A stretch of 43,197 nucleotides of DNA from a virus. The position numbers and the translations under genes are program-made. The notes below the pieces were generated by a model. The model ran no database searches. It was not told the DNA's origin and saw only the letters and a program-made list of their open reading frames with translations. How positions within the stretch are numbered: position 1 is the stretch's first letter; each line of letters starts with the position of its first letter. Positions 32,150 through 38,677 of the stretch are shown piece after piece. The stretch lies in the IMG/VR virus record IMGVR_UViG_3300047277_000013, positions 1 to 43,197 of that record, one strand, 5' to 3'.

Positions 32150-32349
32150 ATTATGCAGTCCTCTTTGAGTAGGGAAATGCCAAGGGAAGTGATCCTCCAG
32201 TGGCGACCATAGTTGTGTCTAGTTTGTAGAGTTGAGATCATGCCAAGTGATGCTAATGCAGCCACCGCTTGAGCCTGTTCTCGACTATAGTTTGCTTGTA
32301 TTGCTAAGGGTTTAACGTAGATTCTGTAGAGAACATCAGTGAGTATCAC
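32146..32349 (-). CDS. Hypothetical 67-aa protein (possible winged helix)
   Basis: Starts with GTG at 32349, inside the end of the DNA polymerase gene, with GGAG 9 nt upstream. REQAQAVAALASLGMISTLQ followed by RHNYGRHWRITSLGISLL looks like a helix-helix-wing arrangement (an R-W-x-I-T-x-x-G wing), so a small DNA-binding protein is possible. It overlaps the thyX start by 4 nt, so all three genes are probably translated in a coupled way. Confidence 0.6.
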   Translation of the reverse strand: MILTDVLYRIYVKPLAIQANYSREQAQAVAALASLGMISTLQTRHNYGRHWRITSLGISLLKEDCII

Positions 32350-34114
32350 GCCATGTATCTCCTATCTTAGATTCACCAGCCAATGGACACCTGAAGTTAA
32401 AGTAGTCGCCAGCTAAAGGAACACAGTCAGTTGCTATCTTAGCTACTACCTCTGCTATCTCTTGGTTTCTACAGGCTATCTGCACTTCGTCATGTGACCA
32501 TGCACAGAAGGTATAGTCCTTGTCCCAACCATGAGAGAGACCTTCTGTTCCTAAGGTTTCCTCTAAGATAACTAGCCACTTCTTGCAGACTAAAGCACCT
32601 GCTGATTGTAGAAGAGTGTTTAGTGCAGAGTGTGAACTACGAACATGCAACCTTCTACCGTCAAGCCCTGTAAGGTAACCTCGGTCAGCAGCTTTCTTGA
32701 CAGCTTCGCTAAGTCGTCCGAGGGCTGGCAACGAACGTAGAAACTTCTTCTTAAGCTTCCTTCCTGCAACTGCATCTCCATTAACAATCGTTCCGATCTT
32801 TGCATCACCAGCTCCATAAAGGAAAGCATAAATAAATGTCTTTGCTTGAGACCTTGTTGATAAACCTGCTGCTTTCTGGTTCTCAGTATGGATATCACCT
32901 GTTAGCAGGACTTCACCATAAGCTCCACCATCATACTTAGCCATGAAGTGAGCCAAACATCTCAGCTCAAGACCTGAAGCATCTGCACCAACAAGTCTCC
33001 AGCCCTTAGGTACAGTAAATAGTTCTCTGCATTCATGACCATATGCTGATCCACCTGATGGTACTTGTGATATGTTCGGATAGGCATGGGTAGCTCTACC
33101 TGTGACTGCACCATTCGTATTAACTGACCCATGAATCTTTCCCTTCTTTGACAACTTCATCCAAGCTTGATCACCCTCAGCTAACTGAGAGATTCTCTTT
33201 GCTACCAGTAGATACTCAGTGATTAATTCACAGGGTGGAAAGGTAAGCTTGCTGAGAATTACCTCGTCAACTTGTGCCTTACCACTGGCTGTGAACTCAC
33301 TAGGCTTCCAGCCATACAAGTTAATTAACCTGTTAGCTATATGGTCTCTTGAGGAGGGGTTAAATAGGATGGTCTTAGATCGAGGAACAGGTACACCCTT
33401 AAGATACTTAAGAGTCTTGTTGTCCCTCGCTGGTATAAAGTCAGGAAGCTGAACAACCCAAGAACCAAAGTAATTCCTTAGGTCATCCTCAAGTTCACCT
33501 CTGCGTTTAGCAAGTACTGTGTACAGTTGAGCAGCTCCTTGTTCATTAAACACGAAGCCATTTCTTTCTTGCTTTGCCATTAGACATGCTATCTGATGTT
33601 CCAAGACTATAGCTCTCTCAGGCACATCATCCTTCAACAGGAAGTTATATAACGTATGAGTTACTTCAACATCCTGTATGCAGTAGTCCAGCATCTCTTG
33701 ACTATACGTCTCCCAACCACCTGTGTAGTCACCTTTATAATTACCAAGCCTATATCCCCAAGAAGCTAAACTGTGAGAGCCATAATATTTTTTTGGTAAT
33801 TTCTCAGATGCCATTAGCTTCACATCAGTGTCTTTGATATTGGTTCTCAACAACCGAGCCAATACCAGAGTGTCTAACACGAAATGTGATTCGTAACTGA
33901 ACCAAGGATATAACTTCTTGATAACTGGTAGGTCATACTTGATTACATTGTGACCGCAAATGGTCACACCAGCTTGTAACCTACGGAGTCCAGTGGGTAT
34001 ATCCAATCCAGTATAACTAGAGACATCACCAGTCTCTGTATCTTTAATAACTAAGCAGTGTATCTTTGAGACTTCAGGTAGAAGTCCATCTGTTTCACAA
34101 TCAAATATAAGCAT
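32336..34114 (-). CDS. DNA polymerase, family A (T7 gp5-like)
   Basis: 592 aa, shorter than T7 gp5 (704 aa). The 3'-5' exonuclease domain starts MLIFDCETDGLLPE (D-x-E) with a later YCIQDVEVT. Polymerase motif A is DASGLELRCLAHFM, the O-helix is RSQAKTFIYAFLYGAGDAKI, and motif C is SHDEVQIACR. A long T7-type thioredoxin-binding insert does not appear to fit in this length. It replicates the phage genome with the helicase-primase and SSB encoded upstream. Confidence 0.96.
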   Translation of the reverse strand: MLIFDCETDGLLPEVSKIHCLVIKDTETGDVSSYTGLDIPTGLRRLQAGVTICGHNVIKYDLPVIKKLYPWFSYESHFVLDTLVLARLLRTNIKDTDVKLMASEKLPKKYYGSHSLASWGYRLGNYKGDYTGGWETYSQEMLDYCIQDVEVTHTLYNFLLKDDVPERAIVLEHQIACLMAKQERNGFVFNEQGAAQLYTVLAKRRGELEDDLRNYFGSWVVQLPDFIPARDNKTLKYLKGVPVPRSKTILFNPSSRDHIANRLINLYGWKPSEFTASGKAQVDEVILSKLTFPPCELITEYLLVAKRISQLAEGDQAWMKLSKKGKIHGSVNTNGAVTGRATHAYPNISQVPSGGSAYGHECRELFTVPKGWRLVGADASGLELRCLAHFMAKYDGGAYGEVLLTGDIHTENQKAAGLSTRSQAKTFIYAFLYGAGDAKIGTIVNGDAVAGRKLKKKFLRSLPALGRLSEAVKKAADRGYLTGLDGRRLHVRSSHSALNTLLQSAGALVCKKWLVILEETLGTEGLSHGWDKDYTFCAWSHDEVQIACRNQEIAEVVAKIATDCVPLAGDYFNFRCPLAGESKIGDTWRDTH

Positions 34115-34153
34115 ATAGTTCTCTCTAGTGGAGTAACAGGGGAGGAGGGGTTT

Positions 34154-34264
34154 TTAAGTATTCTCAGGGGGCTTCTTAGGGGCTGGTTTACCAAAGATGG
34201 CATCCCAGTTATCGTTATACTTCTTAGTATCGGTAGGTCTTCTTGTTGATCCTTTCCCACTCAT
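34154..34264 (-). CDS. Conserved small protein, 36 aa (NWDAIFGK type)
   Basis: MSGKGSTRRPTDTKKYNDNW then DAIFGKPAPKKPPENT. The GKGSxxRP...(N/D)WDxIFGK pattern is a short widespread phage (and bacterial) protein of unknown function. Its ATG overlaps the stop of the 69-aa gene (ATGA). It lies just before the DNA polymerase gene. Confidence 0.75.
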   Translation of the reverse strand: MSGKGSTRRPTDTKKYNDNWDAIFGKPAPKKPPENT

Positions 34265-34470
34265 TCGTCTAGACCAACCTTAGCTCTATAAAGCTCTGGT
34301 TCTTTACTCACATTTAATCTCTCTAATAATTTAGTAATGCAGTCTATCACTCTCGCTTTATGGTCATCGGGCATAGGTGTTACGTTCCCCTCCCAACCAT
34401 CAAACCATTCGTGAGACCAATAGACCATACGCAGTTCTTCGGTCAGGTCGTAGTATTCTTCTCTAGTCAT
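34261..34470 (-). CDS. Hypothetical 69-aa protein
   Basis: MTREEYYDLTEELRMVYWSH, an acidic and aromatic N-terminal helix, then a WEGNVTPMPDDHKARV segment and a C-terminal helix. No known domain. Overlaps both neighbours by a few nt (8 nt upstream, 4 nt downstream) in the replication operon, which supports expression. Confidence 0.65.
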   Translation of the reverse strand: MTREEYYDLTEELRMVYWSHEWFDGWEGNVTPMPDDHKARVIDCITKLLERLNVSKEPELYRAKVGLDE

Positions 34471-34837
34471 CTAATCCAATGCCGTAATATTCTTCTGCCG
34501 CTCTTATTATCTTAAAGCAACCACTTTTTTCAAGGTCGCTTGGGCTTATGTCGGTATAGCCCATTTCAATAGATACTTTCATCACCATAACCATTATTTC
34601 CTTATCGGTTAATCGCTCACGCTTTTGTGACGCTAAGTAAAGTGGCTCACCGCCATTGTTATTATTGTCCTGATATGCCCACCCGCTTGTTTTCTTCCAA
34701 CGCCAAGCCACAGGCTCTTGCTCAGTCTCAGGTTGGGCGAGTAGTTTTCTAGTTTCTTCCATTAAAGAATCTAATTCTTCAGGCTCAAAAATTGTATCGT
34801 CAAGCCATCTTTCCAGTAACTCTCTTTCTTTAGCCAT
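34463..34837 (-). CDS. Hypothetical protein with EPVAWRW...EPLYL motif, 124 aa
   Basis: The N-terminal helix is acidic, and the middle has EPVAWRWKKTSGWAYQDN followed by GGEPLYLASQ, a small domain seen in many uncharacterised phage proteins. A C-terminal helical part (KEIMVMVMKVSIEMGYTDIS) follows. Base composition is less AT-rich in synonymous sites than in flanking genes to the eye, and the wording of the codons differs, so it may be a recent arrival; this was not measured. Confidence 0.65.
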   Translation of the reverse strand: MAKERELLERWLDDTIFEPEELDSLMEETRKLLAQPETEQEPVAWRWKKTSGWAYQDNNNNGGEPLYLASQKRERLTDKEIMVMVMKVSIEMGYTDISPSDLEKSGCFKIIRAAEEYYGIGLDD

Positions 34838-35043
34838 CAGAAAGGCGCATCCAAGGTATATCTACAGTATCTCTGACCAGTGATTGGGTGCTTCTTCCAG
34901 ACAGTATGGATAGCCATACCTTGTCTTCTTAAAGAAGTAACACACCTTGTTAAACTCTGGATTGAATAGTCCATAATAGCTTCACGCTGTGATATAGAGC
35001 TGGCTGTCTTGAAGTGTTTCTTTAATGTTTCTAACTGTGTCAT
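34837..35043 (-). CDS. Helix-turn-helix protein, 68 aa
   Basis: MTQLETLKKHFKTASSISQR, then EAIMDYSIQSLTRCVTSLRR, then a short wing (QRYCRYTL). This fits the small phage winged-helix family in which the second and third helices recognise DNA (HTH_39-like). Encoded 4-nt-overlapping with the primase-helicase gene. Probably a regulator or replication accessory factor. Confidence 0.65.
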   Translation of the reverse strand: MTQLETLKKHFKTASSISQREAIMDYSIQSLTRCVTSLRRQGMAIHTVWKKHPITGQRYCRYTLDAPF

Positions 35044-36638
35044 GCGAAGTCCTCGTTAATTTCAGTATCAAAGTCCATAGTTGTCTCTACTAATCTACCC
35101 GTCTCCTTGTCATACAAAAGATAACCAGCTTCACCAGTGTCTCCACTGAATCTGTTCTTAAGGACTCTAAGGGTTGTTAAGTTAGGGTTTACAGACTGTT
35201 GGTCTCTCTCCATAGAGATGACCATGTCCGAAAGTTGAGCGATAGCGTGTGATCCTCGAAGCTGTGACAAACTAGTCTTAGCTCCTTCTTCATGACCTTT
35301 ACCTTCAGGTCTCTTAAGATGCGACACAACGAATAGACCTATACCAGTCTCTTCCACAAGAGTCCTAAGCATGGTCATGGTTCTGTCTATAAGTTTCCTT
35401 TCGTCACCATCACCTAATCCTGAGACAACAATACTAAGGTGATCCAATATTACCCAACTACACCCACAGCCTTTGCTAAGGTAACGGATTCTGGATATCA
35501 AATTGTCTACATCTGAAGAACCAAAGTGGTCATAGAGATAAAGACGGTCATTAGCAATAACGCTGTCATAACTACTTTTAAATAATGATTCATCAACAGT
35601 ACTCCTATCTAATAAGTGTAAAGGTTTGTTCATTTCGATACCCATCAGACCCAAGGCTGTACGTTTAGGATTCTCCTCAAGCATTAGCATACCTACCGTT
35701 TCACCTCTGGTTAGAAGATGGTGAGCGATCTCTCTGACTACTGCCGATTTACCTATACCTGACCCTGCTGTGATAGTTACTAACTCTCCTCTTCGTGCTC
35801 CTAAGGTCTTATCATTGAGTGCAGCCCAAGGATATGGAACTGAGTTTACTTCGGTGATTGTTGATACCATCTCCCATAAGTCACTACCTGAAAGTATTCC
35901 ATCGGGTCTATAAGCTTTAGCATTCCATATGGCGGTAATGATTTCTGCTTCTAGTCCTGCCAGTAGTAATTCATTGGGGTCTTTGCGTGATAGTACTGCT
36001 ACCTTAGCCTTACCAGCTTCAAACAGCTCTACACAATCCTTTGTAGCTGCTTGACCTGCTTCGTCCATGTCAAACATAAAGATAACCTCTTCAAATCCTG
36101 TGAAGAACTCAAGGTTTCTTTGTATTGCTTTCTTCGCACCCTGTGCACCATTAGGTACAGAAACTACTGACCACTTGTTTCCTTGTGCCTGAGAAACGGT
36201 AAGACAATCTATCTCACCTTCTGTTACTACTATCTTCTTACCACCATTGAATAACTTCGCACCAAACAACTGTGCCTTTGAGATATCTCCTAGAATCTTG
36301 AAGCTCTTATCAGGGAAGCGGATCTTCTGAGCTACCATCACATTCTCTTTATCAAAATACGGAGCAATGTGTACGTTAGAACCTTGGTATTCACCTACTT
36401 GATACCCAAACTTTCTACAGGTATCTTCTCGTAACTTCCTTTTCACTAAATCTTTGTAGCTACCATTGATTAGACCTAAGGTTTTCTTAGGAGCACTAAC
36501 GGCTGGAATACCTGCATCCTGAACAGTTGTTCCACATTTGAAACAGTGTGTATGCCCATCGTCATACAATGAGTTAGCATCTGATGAACCACATTCAGGA
36601 CAGGGAACATGAGCTATGAACATGGAAGAAGGTTGCAT
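35040..36638 (-). CDS. DNA primase-helicase (T7 gp4-like)
   Basis: 532 aa from ATG 36638 (MQPSSMFIAHVPCPECGSSD), chosen for AAGGAA 6 nt upstream; T7 gp4A is 566 aa. Zinc-binding Cys 13, 16, 32 and 35 form the primase finger. TOPRIM motifs are VVTEGEIDCLTVSQAQG and FMFDMDEAGQAA. Helicase Walker A is TAGSGIGKSAVVREIAHHLL and Walker B is WVILDHLSIVVSG. The acidic C-terminal tail (DFDTEINEDF) fits the T7 tail that contacts DNA polymerase. Confidence 0.96.
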   Translation of the reverse strand: MQPSSMFIAHVPCPECGSSDANSLYDDGHTHCFKCGTTVQDAGIPAVSAPKKTLGLINGSYKDLVKRKLREDTCRKFGYQVGEYQGSNVHIAPYFDKENVMVAQKIRFPDKSFKILGDISKAQLFGAKLFNGGKKIVVTEGEIDCLTVSQAQGNKWSVVSVPNGAQGAKKAIQRNLEFFTGFEEVIFMFDMDEAGQAATKDCVELFEAGKAKVAVLSRKDPNELLLAGLEAEIITAIWNAKAYRPDGILSGSDLWEMVSTITEVNSVPYPWAALNDKTLGARRGELVTITAGSGIGKSAVVREIAHHLLTRGETVGMLMLEENPKRTALGLMGIEMNKPLHLLDRSTVDESLFKSSYDSVIANDRLYLYDHFGSSDVDNLISRIRYLSKGCGCSWVILDHLSIVVSGLGDGDERKLIDRTMTMLRTLVEETGIGLFVVSHLKRPEGKGHEEGAKTSLSQLRGSHAIAQLSDMVISMERDQQSVNPNLTTLRVLKNRFSGDTGEAGYLLYDKETGRLVETTMDFDTEINEDFA

Positions 36639-36648
36639 GTGATTTTCC

Positions 36649-36795
36649 TTAAAAGAGTTTGTGTTTGAGGTAGTCAAAAGCTTCATCCCTCAAGCATCTA
36701 ACGGTGATTCCTAGTAGTCCGATGGGTAGTATGATGATGCACGTTAGGAAGAGGACGAGATACCAAGCTAGATTTCTGATTACATCTTTTACCAT
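36649..36795 (-). CDS. Small membrane protein, 48 aa
   Basis: MVKDVIRNLAWYLVLFLTCI continues as IILPIGLLGITVRCLRD, giving one long hydrophobic segment (about residues 9-33), and a charged tail. The ATG at 36795 lies between the amidase terminator and the primase-helicase gene. Possibly a membrane-acting early protein; function unknown. Confidence 0.6.
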   Translation of the reverse strand: MVKDVIRNLAWYLVLFLTCIIILPIGLLGITVRCLRDEAFDYLKHKLF

Positions 36796-36810
36796 TGGCT
36801 ATACCTGTTG

Positions 36811-36838
36811 AAAAAAGTGAGGGAACAGAAGCTCCCTC
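36811..36838 (-). terminator. Intrinsic terminator after amidase gene
   Basis: On the minus strand GAGGGA and TCCCTC pair across an 8-nt loop, followed by AC and six T residues. It ends the SSB-endonuclease-amidase segment and leaves the replication genes to read-through. Confidence 0.75.
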
Positions 36839-36869
36839 TTCAGAGGTAACAACCTTTAGGATTGAACTA

Positions 36870-37340
36870 TTAAATCTTCTCTTGTTTCACCCATGCCTTA
36901 GTGTCAAAACAGGGGCAATCCTTATGAACATCTGGAAAGTCACGATGACCCTGTATAACTGCTTTGGGATATTTACTCTTCAGCTCTATCAACAGAGCTT
37001 TAAGTGATGTGAATTGATCTTTCGTGAAGTTGTTCTCGGCAGTCTTACCGTCAGAGCCAACACCACCAACCATGCAGATACCTATGGAATTAGCATTGTG
37101 ATCTTCAACATGAGCACCTATAACATTGGTATCTCTACCATATTCAATAAGTCCATCACGGTGGATAACATAATGATATCCAATACATTTCCAGCCTTTA
37201 GCCCTATGCCATTCATTGATCTTTACTGCTCCTATGTCAGTCTTTGCCTGAGTAGCCGAGCAATGAACCACTAGCCAATCTGTAGTCTTCCGTACTTTCG
37301 TACCAGATACATATGGTTTACCTATTACGTTTACTGCCAT
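36870..37340 (-). CDS. N-acetylmuramoyl-L-alanine amidase (T7 lysozyme gp3.5-like)
   Basis: 156 aa from ATG 37340 (MAVNVIGKPYVSGTKVRKTT), with AAAGGA upstream. Amidase_2 fold: zinc ligands are in WLVVHCSAT (His), GHRDFPDVHKDCPCF (His and Cys), with GYHYVIHRDG in the active site. It cuts the amide bond between muramic acid and peptide. In T7 the same protein also inhibits the phage RNA polymerase. It lies after endonuclease I, as in T7 (3 then 3.5). Confidence 0.94.
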   Translation of the reverse strand: MAVNVIGKPYVSGTKVRKTTDWLVVHCSATQAKTDIGAVKINEWHRAKGWKCIGYHYVIHRDGLIEYGRDTNVIGAHVEDHNANSIGICMVGGVGSDGKTAENNFTKDQFTSLKALLIELKSKYPKAVIQGHRDFPDVHKDCPCFDTKAWVKQEKI

Positions 37341-37342
37341 TG

Positions 37343-37804
37343 TTATTCCTTTATCCACGAATCGGGTATATCCCTATCTGTATAGATGAACCCATGTTTA
37401 TCACACCAGTTACCATAAGTAGTTTCTGAGCGTTTGGTTATCCTTGATTTAGAGTTTGAGAACACGAAACGAATGTCATATTCAGGGTGTTGTTGTTTAA
37501 TAAGTAAGTGCTTCTGTCTATCGGCTGTTACAAATCTCCCTTTGGATTCCACAATTACACCGTTTGGTAATCTCCAGTCTGGGGTGTACTTATGAGTTTT
37601 CTCTGGTCTCGTAAAGGGGATAACCAGTTTTTCATATTCATAATTAACACCACGAGCTGTCAGGCTTAGAGCTATTTCTTCCTCTAGTCCTGACCTAAAG
37701 CCGTGTACCAAACCAACTTGAAGACTAGAAGTCGTCTTCGTCTGTCTCTTCTTCTTCTTTAGCAAATCCGCTTCCTTGTGCAGGTGAAACTTCTTTAAAT
37801 CCAT
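37343..37804 (-). CDS. Endonuclease I, Holliday junction resolvase (T7 gp3-like)
   Basis: The T7 gp3 core is clear: FRSGLEEEIALSLTARGVNY, YTPDWRLPNGVIVESKGRF (catalytic D and E-x-K) and HLLIKQQHPEYDIRFVFS, ending in IPDSWIKE. The N-terminal start is uncertain. The ATG at 37804 would give 153 aa and lies inside the SSB gene in another frame; a TTG close to residue 33 of that form would fit the T7 length better. It resolves branched DNA before packaging and degrades host DNA. Confidence 0.9.
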   Translation of the reverse strand: MDLKKFHLHKEADLLKKKKRQTKTTSSLQVGLVHGFRSGLEEEIALSLTARGVNYEYEKLVIPFTRPEKTHKYTPDWRLPNGVIVESKGRFVTADRQKHLLIKQQHPEYDIRFVFSNSKSRITKRSETTYGNWCDKHGFIYTDRDIPDSWIKE

Positions 37805-38333
37805 CTTCCTTTTCGAATCCCATAGCTGAACCAGTAGCTCCACTACTGAACTCTTGCAGGTCTAGGACTTGCACAGCTTTTAAACGTAGTGAGATACCAG
37901 CACCTATCATTGAGGTATAGAAAGGGTTACATTCATAACTGACTCTGATAGTAGAACCACCACCAACATTAGCTGTGATCGGCTTTAACTGAGAATCAAA
38001 TAGAGCTGGTTTCTGTGTGAAACTATCACCATTCTTCATGTTAACCAGAGCTTTCAACTTGAATGTAATCGACACATCACCAGTCTCTTCGCACTGTTTA
38101 TAAGGAGCATCGGCTACTTTAATTTTCTTACCTGCGTTCTCTTTCTTAGCTAGTTGCGCAGACAGCAGTAATTGCTCGTTTAGAAAGTCAATGACTGGTT
38201 GTCCATCTGTAGCAGATAACAATAGAGTTACTTTAAAATCACCGTCTGGTGAGAATTTAGTATCAGGGGTGTTTAACCAAGGATATGAAGCTAGTCCTTT
38301 GGGTGTTGTATATGTAGGTCTTTTTACTGCCAT
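37725..38333 (-). CDS. Single-stranded DNA-binding protein (T7 gp2.5-like)
   Basis: 202 aa (T7 gp2.5: 232 aa). MAVKRPTYTTPKGLASYPWL starts the family-typical N-terminus, an OB-fold region follows, and the acidic tail EEEETDEDDF with a final Phe is diagnostic. The tail coordinates polymerase and helicase at the fork in T7. Its last 80 nt are used in another frame by the endonuclease I gene start. Confidence 0.93.
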   Translation of the reverse strand: MAVKRPTYTTPKGLASYPWLNTPDTKFSPDGDFKVTLLLSATDGQPVIDFLNEQLLLSAQLAKKENAGKKIKVADAPYKQCEETGDVSITFKLKALVNMKNGDSFTQKPALFDSQLKPITANVGGGSTIRVSYECNPFYTSMIGAGISLRLKAVQVLDLQEFSSGATGSAMGFEKEDGFKEVSPAQGSGFAKEEEETDEDDF

Positions 38334-38339
38334 AATTAT

Positions 38340-38510
38340 TTACCTTTGATGTCTATATTTAAGTTGTTCTACGTCATACCCTTGTTCCATCAGCTCTTTG
38401 TAGAGAGTCCGAGAGATGTCATTTCCTTTTGACCAGAGGTGTATTGCCATTCCTAGTGAGGATTGGTATGGTTCATCTTCCATTTCAGTTGGTTGATCTT
38501 TTCTTGGCAT
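38340..38510 (-). CDS. Hypothetical 56-aa protein
   Basis: MPRKDQPTEMEDEPYQSSLG, then MAIHLWSKGNDISRTLYKEL and a basic end. Start set at ATG 38510, one nt after the stop of the 32-aa membrane peptide gene; the frame extends to 38540. A soluble helical protein of unknown role in the first operon after RNA polymerase. Confidence 0.6.
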   Translation of the reverse strand: MPRKDQPTEMEDEPYQSSLGMAIHLWSKGNDISRTLYKELMEQGYDVEQLKYRHQR

Positions 38511-38511
38511 G

Positions 38512-38610
38512 TCATATGTACTCAAGTAAGAAAGTGACAACCAGCACCAGCCATGTAGCTAGTGCCAGAATGTTTAAAGTTTTAAGCAGGAGTAGCTCTA
38601 GTTCTTTCAA
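38512..38610 (-). CDS. Small membrane peptide with TTG start, 32 aa
   Basis: The frame starts with TTG at 38610 after AAGGA (spacing 5) and reads MKELELLLLKTLNILALATW then LVLVVTFLLEYI, nearly all hydrophobic: a single-span membrane peptide. It begins 37 nt after the predicted start at promoter P2 and ends one nt before the next ATG. The good ribosome site and coupling argue that it is real; it could be a membrane toxin or inhibitor. Confidence 0.6.
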   Translation of the reverse strand: MKELELLLLKTLNILALATWLVLVVTFLLEYI

Positions 38611-38630
38611 TGGATTCCTTGTGTGGTGAA

Positions 38631-38665
38631 AATATTTGTGTCTCTTCTATTGGGCAACCTATACC
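38631..38665 (-). promoter_or_regulatory. Phage RNA polymerase promoter P2
   Basis: Minus strand GGTATAGGTTGCCCAATA followed by GAAGAGACACAAATATT, identical over about 35 nt to P1. It lies right after the RNA polymerase stop and drives the first DNA-metabolism genes. The predicted start is the G at 38647. Confidence 0.85.
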
Positions 38666-38677
38666 TTGACGCAGAGA

